Origin: an uncultured Chlorobiales bacterium
Lineage (GTDB): Bacteria; Bacteroidota; Chlorobiia; Chlorobiales; Chlorobiaceae
Assembly: GCA_903929135.1 (NCBI GenBank)
Contig: CAIYTH010000033.1
Location: 32,990-96,989 of the forward strand
Direction: 5' to 3'
Length of the DNA: 64,000 nt
Both the position numbers and the translations under genes were made by a program. Below are positions 25,632 through 34,235 of the stretch, in pieces. The first letter of the stretch is position 1. Every line of letters begins with the position of its first letter. The notes under the pieces are model-generated. The model was given only the letters and a program-made list of their open reading frames with translations. It was not told the DNA's origin and did not search any database.

Positions 25632-28193
25632 ATGTCACTATTCACCAGAAAAGAGAGCCTGCCGATACCGCCGAAAGACGCGGAACGCTACACGACCGTA
25701 TGCCAGTACTGCAGCGCCGGTTGCGGCTACAACGTCTATGTCTGGCCCGTCGGCAGGAACGGCTCGGCAAAAAACAATGCGTTCGGCATCGACCTGTCGA
25801 TGCAATCCCCCATGCTCTCCGGGCACTCATACACGGAGACCATGCATAACGTCATCACCCGGAAAAACGGGATCAGCTACAACCTTGCCATAGTTCCGGC
25901 GAAAGAGTCGCGCATCAACAAAGGTAATTATTCCGTCCGTGGCGGTACCAACGCCATCGCCGCCTGGTCGGACACCGGCTATACTAAAAAACGCCTGAAG
26001 CAACCGCTCCTGAAAAAAGGAGACTCGTTCGCAGCCATCTCATGGACGGATGCCGTGGAAATCATAGCAACGCTCACCAAAGCCTCGATCGACAGATACG
26101 GGGCCGACAGCATCGCCATGAAGTTCTACGACCACGGCAGTTCAGGCCTCGGCTTCGAAGACAACTGGGCCGCCGGCAAGCTGTTCCTCAGCGGCATCAG
26201 AACGAACCACCTCTCCATCCACAACCGCCCGGCATACAACTCCGAAGTATGGGGAACCAGGGAACGCGGCATGCATGAGCTCAACTACGACGTCGACGAC
26301 GCAAGGCTTGCCGACACGGTCGTGCTCTGGGGAGCAAATGCCTATGAAGCCGCGACGATCCTCTACACCGAGCACATCATGCCCAACCTCCAGGGGGCTT
26401 CGATGGACGAGAAAAAGAGCGCTTTCGATACCGGTGAACCGGCCGCCGAAGGCCGCCTGATCGTCATAGACCCTAGGAAGAATGCATCCGTCACCGTCGC
26501 ACAGGCGATCGCGGGCGGGCGAGTCCTGCATATCCGCCCCAACCTCGGCACGGACTGGATCCTCGCCAACGCCATCGCACGCATCGCCTGGGAGAACGGG
26601 TGGTACGACAAGGCGTTCCTCGAGAAACGCACCGATATGAAAACATTCGAGGAGTACAAGGCAAAGTCGCTTCAGCTCGCAAAACCACTCAACGACCTGC
26701 TTGCCGAAGCCGAAAAGATCACCGGTGTCAGCAGGAAGGAGATGGAACAGGCCGCCGAATGGATCGCGAAGCCTAAAAGCGGCGGATTCAGAGCCAGGAC
26801 CCTGACCATCTACGAAAAAGGCATCATCTGGAACATGAAAAACTACGACCAGGTGGCCGCCATCGCCCAGCTCAGCGTGCTGACCGCAAACATCGGCAGG
26901 CCGGGTACCGGATGCGGCCGTGAGGGCGGGCATCAGGAAGGTTACGTCAGGCCCCCCGCCCCGACCCCTGGCTCGATCTATGCAGGAGGTCCGCCAAAAA
27001 ACGTCGACAAATTCCTGACCGGTGGCGGAGGCAAGATCTACTGGGTAGGTGCGACCGATCCCTACCTTTCCACTCCCAACAGCCAGTTCTTCAGGAAGGT
27101 CCTGAAAAAAAGAAGCGCCACCCTGCTCGACCACATCGATCATGGCGGAGTCCCCTCCGACCCGAAAGAGCTCGTCGCCAGGGTTCTCGACGCATTTGAA
27201 AAAACCGACGGGCTCTTCATGGTCGTGCAGGATATCTACATGACCCAAACCGGCAACGACGCCATGCTGATCCTTCCCGCTGCTGGATGGGGAGAAGCCG
27301 CAGACACTTCGATCAATTGCCACAGCCGCCTCCTCAGGATCTACGACAAATTCATGGACGCACCCGGGGAAGCCCTGCCTGACTGGAAGATCCTGTCGAT
27401 GGTCGGCATGAAGCTCAGGGAGCTTTACACCGCCGCAGGCAACAAGGAGATGGCCGACCGGTTCAGCGACATGGACTGGAAATCCGATGAAGAGGTTTTC
27501 CTTGCAGGTTCCCGCGAATTCGGCGACAACCGCGTTCCCGAAACCGAGGAGGCGAAGTTGTCTCCGGAGTGCTACAAGGGGGTCACGCACCAGATCCTGA
27601 GAAAACTGGGCAACACCGGCATCCAGACTCCCGTCCGCGTCGATCCCTCAACCGGAAAGCTCGTCGGAACCAAACGACGCTACAAATACAGCTTTGCGAC
27701 AACGGACGGACGCTTCAGGTGGTACGGCACCGACCCCTGGAGCGGTTATCCGCCGGAGGTAGCCAAATACGTCGGCAACCCGAAGTATCCTTACTGGTTC
27801 ACCACGGGCCGGTCACAGCTTGTCTGGCAGACCATGTACCACGACAGGTACCTTCCGGAAAAGTACTTCGCCCTCCCGCTCCCCTATATCGAGGTGCACC
27901 CTGAAGATGCTGCGCATCTCGGAATCAGGGGCGGCGACATGGTGGAGGTGTTCAACGAGGAGGGCTCCAGCATCGCGCTGGTCTACGTCAACGACGCCTG
28001 CAAACCGGGACTCGTCTTCGGAATCATGTACCATGCGAAAGGCTCCATGAACCACCTGACCTCCTCCTATACCGACCCGAAAACCACCATGCCCTGGTAC
28101 AAGGGAACCAAAGTGGGAATCAGGCCATACCATGGAACCCCTGACGAGGCGATCAGGACAACAAGCCTCCTGCCCAACAACAACTTCTCGTAA
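25632..28193 (+). CDS. aioA: arsenite oxidase large (molybdopterin) subunit
   Basis: An 853-residue DMSO-reductase-superfamily protein. C24, C27 and C31 (VCQYCSAGCGY) bind the iron-sulfur cluster. The fourth position in most relatives is Cys, but here it is S101 in GNYSVRGG, which gives the [3Fe-4S] cluster characteristic of AioA. Conserved AioA blocks follow, including YDHGSSGLGFEDNWAAGKLF and NRPAYNSEVWGTRERGMHEL. There is no signal peptide, so export must rely on the AioB Tat signal. It oxidises arsenite to arsenate. Homologues are known in Chlorobium limicola and C. phaeobacteroides. No cytochrome c or regulator gene is adjacent. Confidence 0.93.
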   Translation: MSLFTRKESLPIPPKDAERYTTVCQYCSAGCGYNVYVWPVGRNGSAKNNAFGIDLSMQSPMLSGHSYTETMHNVITRKNGISYNLAIVPAKESRINKGNYSVRGGTNAIAAWSDTGYTKKRLKQPLLKKGDSFAAISWTDAVEIIATLTKASIDRYGADSIAMKFYDHGSSGLGFEDNWAAGKLFLSGIRTNHLSIHNRPAYNSEVWGTRERGMHELNYDVDDARLADTVVLWGANAYEAATILYTEHIMPNLQGASMDEKKSAFDTGEPAAEGRLIVIDPRKNASVTVAQAIAGGRVLHIRPNLGTDWILANAIARIAWENGWYDKAFLEKRTDMKTFEEYKAKSLQLAKPLNDLLAEAEKITGVSRKEMEQAAEWIAKPKSGGFRARTLTIYEKGIIWNMKNYDQVAAIAQLSVLTANIGRPGTGCGREGGHQEGYVRPPAPTPGSIYAGGPPKNVDKFLTGGGGKIYWVGATDPYLSTPNSQFFRKVLKKRSATLLDHIDHGGVPSDPKELVARVLDAFEKTDGLFMVVQDIYMTQTGNDAMLILPAAGWGEAADTSINCHSRLLRIYDKFMDAPGEALPDWKILSMVGMKLRELYTAAGNKEMADRFSDMDWKSDEEVFLAGSREFGDNRVPETEEAKLSPECYKGVTHQILRKLGNTGIQTPVRVDPSTGKLVGTKRRYKYSFATTDGRFRWYGTDPWSGYPPEVAKYVGNPKYPYWFTTGRSQLVWQTMYHDRYLPEKYFALPLPYIEVHPEDAAHLGIRGGDMVEVFNEEGSSIALVYVNDACKPGLVFGIMYHAKGSMNHLTSSYTDPKTTMPWYKGTKVGIRPYHGTPDEAIRTTSLLPNNNFS

Positions 28194-28216
28194 CGGCACC
28201 ACCTCCTCTTGAACAG

Positions 28217-28259
28217 AACAGTGAACCCCGGCTCATGGACCGAGCCGGGGTTCACTGTT
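28217..28259. terminator. bidirectional hairpin terminator between aioA and the archerase operon
   Basis: A perfect 18-bp stem (AACAGTGAACCCCGGCTC and its complement) with a 7-base loop ATGGACC. T residues follow on the plus strand and the mirrored arm begins with A residues, so it can act in both directions. It lies 23 bp after aioA and 47 bp after the end of the convergent gene. Confidence 0.9.
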
Positions 28260-28305
28260 TCAGAGATGAGGGCATGGGCTCGATCGAGCATACCCGAAGC
28301 CAGCG

Positions 28306-29586
28306 TCAGGAAAGCATTTCAACGAAGGCGCGGACCCTGGTCAGCAACTGCCCGGAGGGCGGCCCGACCTGAAAACTGCCTTCAAGGCCGATCGACGGTA
28401 TCCCCAGTTTGTGGAAATGGTCTCGCTGTATCTCCTGGTGCACGCCGGCGAAGGAGCAGCCGACATAGGTGTAAAAGAGGATGCCCTTTGCGCCGTAATG
28501 TTCGATCACCTGCTCCAGCGGCTTCAGGCGGTGGACCGGCGATCCTACGGTGTGCCCGCCGCTTCCGCCGAGAATGCGCGAGGCGATCGATTCCAGGGGA
28601 GTATCGGCCTCAGGCAGGTCGTGCGACCATGAATTGGGAGTATACCAGGCGAGGATCGCACCTCCGCAATCGTCCACGGTCTTGTACACGCCGAACTCCT
28701 GGCCTCGCCCTCCGATCCATGCGAGCGGAACGACCTTGCCGAGCGGTGACGGGACATGGTCCGCCACCTTCATCTCTTCGATGAGCTGGTCCAGGGCAGC
28801 TTCATACTCATCCGGCTTGCCGAAATAGTGGCCGCTCCCCATCAGCAGGAACATGGTCGCCAGGCTCTTGATGTAGAGCGGATTCTCCTTGCGCAGCTCG
28901 AAGATATCCCGGACCTTGCCAAGAATGCGGTTTGTCCGCTTGATTTCGTACGCCACGCGCTCCTCGTCCACCGGCTTGCCGGTAAGGCGGATCGCCACAT
29001 CGGCGAGTTCGTCAGCGAGGAATCGGATATGCTCCGCTAGCCGCACCGGATCGTTGTCGGTCGGCCGGTTGACCGTCTCGATCCGATAGATCGTATAGCC
29101 TTCGTCCGCGATCAGCTCCCAGGCGAGATTGAGCGGCTCGCACAGGCTGTTGAACACGACAAGGTCCTTGACCGTATGGTTGCGGCGCAGATACCACTCG
29201 CCCACCACCGACGCCACCATCGAGCAGGTCTCCTTGGGAAACTGGAAGTAGTCCTCGGCAACCGACATGGCATCGCTCGAACCGAGCCGGCCGAGTTCCG
29301 TCAGCGAGATCGGCACGATGTCCATGGCATACAGCAGCGGCGCTTCCCAGAGCCCCATGACCCAGGCCGAGCGACCGCCGTTCCTGGCATGCTCCTCGGC
29401 AAACCCGACATAGTTCAGGGCCAGGTCATAAATCCTGGCGACTGCCGGGGAGTAGCTGTGATCCTTTTTGCTCTGCTCGATATACTCGAGCTGGCTCTGG
29501 AGCTCCTGCCGGGTCGAGATTCCGGTATCCGGGGCGATAGAGGTACCCGGCTCGACGAAATTGATTTCAGTACCGTTCAGCGACAT
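28306..29586 (-). CDS. 2-hydroxyacyl-CoA dehydratase / double-cubane superfamily subunit
   Basis: A 426-residue protein of the HgdB/BcrB-BcrC family, the electron-accepting partners of archerase ATPases. Four cysteines are present: C121 (FPKETCSMV), C149 (FNSLCEP), C307 (VDDCGGA) and C377 (YVGCSFAG). C121, C149 and C377 fall where HgdB-type proteins hold iron-sulfur ligands. The C-terminal GIPSIGLEGSF segment replaces the usual GIP-L-LE-D pattern. It begins one base after the fusion gene ends, so the three genes form one operon. The substrate is unknown. A double-cubane [8Fe-9S] protein is one possibility and a conventional dehydratase another. Confidence 0.8.
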   Translation of the reverse strand: MSLNGTEINFVEPGTSIAPDTGISTRQELQSQLEYIEQSKKDHSYSPAVARIYDLALNYVGFAEEHARNGGRSAWVMGLWEAPLLYAMDIVPISLTELGRLGSSDAMSVAEDYFQFPKETCSMVASVVGEWYLRRNHTVKDLVVFNSLCEPLNLAWELIADEGYTIYRIETVNRPTDNDPVRLAEHIRFLADELADVAIRLTGKPVDEERVAYEIKRTNRILGKVRDIFELRKENPLYIKSLATMFLLMGSGHYFGKPDEYEAALDQLIEEMKVADHVPSPLGKVVPLAWIGGRGQEFGVYKTVDDCGGAILAWYTPNSWSHDLPEADTPLESIASRILGGSGGHTVGSPVHRLKPLEQVIEHYGAKGILFYTYVGCSFAGVHQEIQRDHFHKLGIPSIGLEGSFQVGPPSGQLLTRVRAFVEMLS

Positions 29587-29587
29587 C

Positions 29588-31597
29588 TCAAATCTCCTGC
29601 TTTTCTTTTAACACTTCGACAAAGGCGTCAAGGCGGGTTTTGATCTGGCCGGTGTCGCCGAGGGAATAATCGCTCGCCAGCTCGAGGACGGGAAGCTCCA
29701 TCTCCTGGAAACGGCGGACGAACTTGTTCTTGGCCATGCCGTAGCAGGGGCAGAACTTGAGGTAGAAGTAAATCACCCCCTGAACCCGATATTCGGTCGC
29801 CAGCTGAGCCGAGAAATCGATCCGTTTGCCCAGCGGCGTCTGCCGGGCGCAGGGCGCCTGGTCGAGATATGCATTGGCAAGCGCCTGCCATGGATCGATC
29901 TTTTCATCGGTGTCGTGGTAGAACGGCTTGAGGCCCGAGCAGTGGTCTTCCACGACAATCCGCGCACCGATCTCCTCTTCGATCAGGTCCAGCAGGCGAC
30001 GGTCTCCTTCAGCCACGATACCGCCTGCCATCATGAGGCGCAACGGAGCCGGGCCGGTGTCCGGAGTGCCCGAAAGCCTCAGGTAGACATCTTCAAGAAG
30101 CACGAGCTGCTCTTCGGGCTGGAGGGTATAAAAAGCTTTGGTGATTTCCAGGAAATCGCGGCCGCTCAGTGGCGGATTGTCGCGCTTGCGCAGCGCCGAG
30201 ATGTCGCGGATCAGGCTCCGGGTCCGGTTGTAGAGCTGAATCTGCTCGGACAACTCATCATCGGTGACCAGTTTGCCGGTGAGCCTGGCAAGGTCCTTCC
30301 GGAAATGCATGATCTCCTGCCGGAAGAACTTCCTCCCCGCTTCCCTGCCGCCATCGCGCGGCACGACATAGCCCAGCGAAGGCACAAAAAACCTGTCGAT
30401 GGCCTCTGCGGCCGCCTTCATCGAGTCGCAGGAGTAGAAGGTCACGACCTGGTCGAGCCCGTCATGCAGCGGATCCTTTTCTGCAAAATGCCCCAGCACG
30501 CTCTTGGTGAAGTCGCAGAACACGCTTTTGGTGATCAGCTCCCCACGGGAAACGACCTCAGGCTCGCCGCACTTCAGGATGCGTGTATGCGCCGCACCCG
30601 AGGCGGCAAGCAGTTCGATCGGCGTGTAGTTGCACAGATGCCCGACTTTCTTCACATCGGTGCGCTCGATGAACGACTTTTCGGCTTCCGAGGTGCGCCC
30701 GATGATTTCGGTGATGTCCGCTTTGATGATCGCATCGTATTCGTCGGGAAGCTTGCGCTCCTCGGCAAAGAAACGCTGGGCATACACCGCAGCCCCGAGC
30801 GCACCGGCATAGACCGGATCGAGCCTGAACGGCTTGATCGGCAGACCGATCAGATCTTCGAGCGCTTTTTTCATACCGACGTTGTTGGAAACGCCGCCGG
30901 TGAACACCAGATCCCCTTCGAGCGGAATCTTGCTGACCAGGTTCTTGACGCGCCGCGCCGAAGCATAGTGCAGGCCTGCAGCGATGGCTTCCCGGGTCTC
31001 GCCCCGCGCCCGGTGCGAAATGATCTCGGATTCGGCGAACACCACGCACTGGCTGCTGATCTGCGGCTGGGATTCGGCACGCAGCGATGCCGGCCCAAGT
31101 TCTGCGATGGTATATTCGAGCAGGCTCGCGGCTTTTTCCAGGAAGCGCCCGGTACCCGCGGCGCACTTGTCGTTCATGATGAACTTGGCGACCTTGCCGG
31201 TTTTCGGGTCGACCTGGATCGCTTTCGAATCCTGGCCGCCGATATCGATGATCGTGCGCGTATCGGCATTCAGGAAATGCGCGCCCATCGCATGACAAGA
31301 TATTTCGGTCACGATCTCGCTCGGAATGCTGATGAATTCCAGCGCGATCCGTCCATACCCTGTGCCGACTATGTACCTGATCTGATCGCGGTCGATCCCG
31401 GCTATCTCCAGGAGTTCATAGAGCAACTCGTCGGCCGTCTCCTGCATGTTGACTCCGGTCGGCACCTGCACGGCAAACAGCTCGCCTCCATGCAGCAGCA
31501 CCGCCTTGGCGCCCCGGGAACCGATGTCGACACCCAGCACGCTGCTGTTGTCGATTTCGCCGACCACCCTCTGATCGAGGACTTCCGCAAGTTTCAT
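29588..31597 (-). CDS. archerase ATPase fused to a 2-hydroxyacyl-CoA dehydratase-type domain
   Basis: A 669-residue fusion. Residues 1-270 are an HgdC/BcrA-type ATPase: LGVDIGSRGAKAV binds phosphate, and cluster ligands C145 (NDKCAAGTGRF) and C184 (SSQCVVFAES) are 39 residues apart, as in Acidaminococcus HgdC (Cys127/Cys166). Residues from about 280 form an HgdB-like domain, with SCDSMKAA, EDHCSGLKPF and a C-terminal FYLKFCPCYGMAKNK. Fusion of activator and catalytic-type domains is unusual. The gene overlaps the stop of the separate ATPase gene (ATGA at 31594-31597) and closely abuts the next one. Confidence 0.85.
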   Translation of the reverse strand: MKLAEVLDQRVVGEIDNSSVLGVDIGSRGAKAVLLHGGELFAVQVPTGVNMQETADELLYELLEIAGIDRDQIRYIVGTGYGRIALEFISIPSEIVTEISCHAMGAHFLNADTRTIIDIGGQDSKAIQVDPKTGKVAKFIMNDKCAAGTGRFLEKAASLLEYTIAELGPASLRAESQPQISSQCVVFAESEIISHRARGETREAIAAGLHYASARRVKNLVSKIPLEGDLVFTGGVSNNVGMKKALEDLIGLPIKPFRLDPVYAGALGAAVYAQRFFAEERKLPDEYDAIIKADITEIIGRTSEAEKSFIERTDVKKVGHLCNYTPIELLAASGAAHTRILKCGEPEVVSRGELITKSVFCDFTKSVLGHFAEKDPLHDGLDQVVTFYSCDSMKAAAEAIDRFFVPSLGYVVPRDGGREAGRKFFRQEIMHFRKDLARLTGKLVTDDELSEQIQLYNRTRSLIRDISALRKRDNPPLSGRDFLEITKAFYTLQPEEQLVLLEDVYLRLSGTPDTGPAPLRLMMAGGIVAEGDRRLLDLIEEEIGARIVVEDHCSGLKPFYHDTDEKIDPWQALANAYLDQAPCARQTPLGKRIDFSAQLATEYRVQGVIYFYLKFCPCYGMAKNKFVRRFQEMELPVLELASDYSLGDTGQIKTRLDAFVEVLKEKQEI

Positions 31598-32463
31598 GCT
31601 ACCCCCTTTTCCCGGGCGTCCTGGAGCCCTTCGTAATACCGCTGTGCAAACACCGCCGCTCCCAGAGCCCCCGCGTAGACCATGTCGAGCTTTGTGGTCC
31701 TGATCGGATGGCCGATCAACTCTTCCAGGGCATGCTTCATGCCCGGATTGTTGGAAACACCTCCTGAAAAGACGAGTTCAGGCTCCAGCCCCAGCCGGTT
31801 GACCAGGTTGCGTACACGCCGTGCCGAGGCGAAATGGATCGCGGCAGCGATATCCTCGCGCCGCTCCCCCCTGGCCTTGAGCGAAATGACTTCGGACTCG
31901 GCAAACACCACGCACTGGCTGCTGACTTCAAGTTTCTTGCTGGCCAGCAGCGCCTTTTCACCAAGCTCTTCAAGCCGGTAGCCGAGCAGTTCTGCGACCT
32001 TTTCCAGGAATCGGCCGGTGCCTGCGGCACATTTGTCGTTCATCACGAATTCAAGGACCCGGCCGTTGTCCGGATCGACCTTGATCGCCTTTGAATCCTG
32101 CCCGCCGATGTCAATGATGGTTCTGGTGCCCGCATTGAGAAAATGCGCCCCCATCGCATGGCAGGAGATCTCGGTCACCACATCGGAGGGAAACTCCTCG
32201 AAATCGATCGCGATGCGACCGTAGCCGGTGCCCACCACGTACGCGATATCCCCGGGACCGATTCCGGTCTGCCTGCCGATTTTCCGGATCAGCCGCTCGG
32301 CGGTTTCCTGGGAATCGACGCCGCTTGCCGTGATCGCCGTATGGACATCATCGCCATGCACCAGAACCGCCTTTGCCTGACGTGACCCGATGTCAATGCC
32401 GACCACAGTGACCGGCCGCAGATCAGAAACCTTTTCGTCGGCCAGGACTTCATGTTTTTTCAT
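31594..32463 (-). CDS. archerase-type ATPase (BadF/BcrA/HgdC family activator)
   Basis: A 289-residue ASKHA-fold ATPase that couples ATP hydrolysis to delivery of a low-potential electron. VGIDIGSRQAKAV (residues 21-33) is the phosphate loop. C145 in NDKCAAGTGRFLE and C184 in SSQCVVFAESE are the ligands of the dimer-bridging [4Fe-4S] cluster. It is highly similar to the ATPase half of the following fusion gene, with identical stretches such as HAMGAHFLN, so the two could form a heterodimer. It is the first gene of the three-gene operon. Confidence 0.88.
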   Translation of the reverse strand: MKKHEVLADEKVSDLRPVTVVGIDIGSRQAKAVLVHGDDVHTAITASGVDSQETAERLIRKIGRQTGIGPGDIAYVVGTGYGRIAIDFEEFPSDVVTEISCHAMGAHFLNAGTRTIIDIGGQDSKAIKVDPDNGRVLEFVMNDKCAAGTGRFLEKVAELLGYRLEELGEKALLASKKLEVSSQCVVFAESEVISLKARGERREDIAAAIHFASARRVRNLVNRLGLEPELVFSGGVSNNPGMKHALEELIGHPIRTTKLDMVYAGALGAAVFAQRYYEGLQDAREKGVA

Positions 32464-32828
32464 TCAGTATTTCCGTTTGACGTTCATATGCATGCCCGTG
32501 TCCTCACAGGAGTGGTCTTGTCCAGACATCCGGTTTTCGATGTGAATATATCGGCAAACGCCTGTCAGCCGACAGGTTATACCGTTATTTACCTTATAAA
32601 TACCGCGTATGAGGTAGTACTCGTCAGACCTCCTGTCGCACATGCCCGATGTGTTTCAGGAAAGCTGTTCTGCCATTGCGGCAGCGAATGAGCACGCCAT
32701 GCCGTCGATGAAGGAGGCAATCCTTCCGGCATAAAAAGGGTAAACCCTGACACAGCCCGGTGTGTGTCAGGGTTCATTCAAAACCTTCAATACATCTCCT
32801 GTAGCACCCGGCAAGCGCCGAGCCTGCG
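32464..32828. other. intergenic region, probable promoter of the archerase operon
   Basis: No open reading frame with support is seen in these 365 bases. The right part (32743-32774) is a hairpin terminator of the gene to the right. The left part is AT-rich (around 32580-32600) compared with its surroundings and should carry the promoter of the minus-strand operon, but no convincing -35/-10 pair could be fixed. Confidence 0.4.
32743..32774 (-). terminator. hairpin terminator after the 77-residue gene
   Basis: AACCCTGACACA pairs with the matching arm TGTGTCAGGGTT over 12 bp with an 8-base loop. The minus strand runs from the gene ending at 32829 into this hairpin, and A residues at 32732-32744 give a partial T tract in that direction. 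Confidence 0.75.
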
Positions 32829-33062
32829 TTACTCCTGGTTTCCCGGCCTGGAAATAATTTCCACGTGCTGGACATCCCCGGCGTCCACGGGTCTGCCTCC
32901 GGGCTGGAGTTTGCCTGCCTTGATGTCCTTCATCACTGCGTTGGCGATAAAAACGCCTGCACCGGCAACCAGAAGCCCGGGCAACCCGCAGGCGACAATG
33001 GGAACCCCGAGAGCAGGCAGGAGGAGGGCCCCTCCGGCAACACCGACAGCTTCTTTCAACAT
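32829..33062 (-). CDS. small glycine/alanine-rich membrane protein
   Basis: A 77-residue protein with one or two strongly hydrophobic, glycine-rich stretches (GGALLLPALGVPIVACGLPGLLVAGAGVFIANAVM is read as two closely spaced segments, residues 10-25 and 28-44) and a polar tail. GGAG is well placed before the start. I recognise no family. It is followed by a good terminator. A holin-like or magnesium-transporter-like hairpin could look similar, but nothing supports either. Confidence 0.5.
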   Translation of the reverse strand: MLKEAVGVAGGALLLPALGVPIVACGLPGLLVAGAGVFIANAVMKDIKAGKLQPGGRPVDAGDVQHVEIISRPGNQE

Positions 33063-33185
33063 AGCAGCTCCGTTCGTTCAGAATTTGAATCTCAAGCCTG
33101 TATCAACAGCAAATATATCAGTATTCGACGTAAGAAGAAGCGAACCGATACACCATCGTCCGCCAAGCCGAACAGAACAGGCCGA

Positions 33186-33605
33186 TCATGCCCCCGGAAA
33201 TATCGGCGGCTCCCAGTCATCGATCAGGTCCCAATCCCTGCCGGCGATCTCCCCCATGCGGGTACCTTTCCTGTAGACGCTTCGCGTCTCCATATCCACG
33301 GCCAGCCAGTCGCACGGCATGCTCAACCCGCCGGCCGCACCTTCGAAAACGCAGACATCCTTCCAGTATCTCAGCCCATCTTTTTCTGCAGAACACTCGA
33401 ACCCCAGTTTCCACCACTCTTTCAGAAGCGCATCCATCGCTTCAGGATTCATGGCGCCGTCACGAAACAGATGCTCATCGTACCAGACCCTGCCGCCGAT
33501 CGCCGGCTGGTGATCGCTCAGGCACTGCTCCCAACCTCCGGGGTACTTCTCTTCGATGATCGAAATCGGAACGATCAGGTCGAGAAACTCGGTCATCACC
33601 GCCAT
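33186..33605 (-). CDS. hypothetical protein, 139 residues
   Basis: A soluble acidic protein rich in W and D, with the ending DLIDDWEPPIFPGA. Aromatic-rich segments such as PGGWEQCLSDHQP and LRYWKDVCVFEG alternate with short helices. No family is recognised. It lies between the 77-residue membrane protein and an oppositely oriented lipoprotein gene, in the small cluster around the hcp gene. Two in-frame starts (33605 and 33596) are equally plausible. Confidence 0.5.
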   Translation of the reverse strand: MAVMTEFLDLIVPISIIEEKYPGGWEQCLSDHQPAIGGRVWYDEHLFRDGAMNPEAMDALLKEWWKLGFECSAEKDGLRYWKDVCVFEGAAGGLSMPCDWLAVDMETRSVYRKGTRMGEIAGRDWDLIDDWEPPIFPGA

Positions 33606-33770
33606 AGCTGTATCTCTAAATTTGAATTACGGACAACACGGGATAATTAACGAAAAGTTTTCATGCTCCCTGTCGTATCCATTCCCTATTCTCGGTAGTT
33701 TCGTTGGTGTGTCATCCCGTGTAACCTTATACACAGCATCGCCTCCAACGCCGACAAATACAACCTGATC

Positions 33771-34181
33771 ATGAAAATGATACCGACACAAGCCGTTCAA
33801 CCCTCTCGAACAGGGAAACTCAGAGGTTTCGCGTTCATCTTGCTGGCGATCGCATTATCCTCATGTTCAGAATCCCACCCCGTAACAGATGCGGCCATAG
33901 ATGCCTGGGAAAAGGCATATACCTATTCGGGAGAGGATGTTAAAGTTGTTTCGTTCAGAAAGCAAAAATGGACCAAGTGGCAAATCAGCGGGACGACCGA
34001 ATACGTCATGGAGTGCACCGCCATTATCGAGTACCTGGCTGATGTTCCCGGACCATTTGATCTGCTTTTGCACAAGAAAGGCGACAGGGTTCGTGAGTTT
34101 GCGCAAATACCCTTCATCCACAACAAAAAGGGATGGGTAGTCGATGAATACTCGATCCAGCTCGGTCATGGGCCCCTATGA
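33771..34181 (+). CDS. small lipoprotein, function unknown
   Basis: A 136-residue protein with a basic N-terminus and a hydrophobic stretch ending in a lipobox-like LALSSC-type sequence (ILLAIALSSC, Cys at about residue 32). It should therefore be lipid-anchored in the periplasm. The mature part is soluble with a mix of basic and aromatic residues (SFRKQKWTKWQISG). Family unknown. It is divergent from the 139-residue gene and convergent with hcp. Confidence 0.55.
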   Translation: MKMIPTQAVQPSRTGKLRGFAFILLAIALSSCSESHPVTDAAIDAWEKAYTYSGEDVKVVSFRKQKWTKWQISGTTEYVMECTAIIEYLADVPGPFDLLLHKKGDRVREFAQIPFIHNKKGWVVDEYSIQLGHGPL

Positions 34182-34235
34182 ACCATATCCGTTTCTCCTT
34201 CTTTGCCTGGCGGACTCTTCCACCCCGACCCGGTA

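Noticed and set aside
28306..29586. Benzoyl-CoA reductase subunit and an aromatic-degradation operon
   Set aside because: The protein family is shared, but no ferredoxin, CoA ligase or further Bcr subunit is present, so that specific name is not supported.
29915..31636. A 573-residue open frame on the plus strand
   Set aside because: It is the antisense of the archerase fusion, whose frame is supported by motifs and overlaps.
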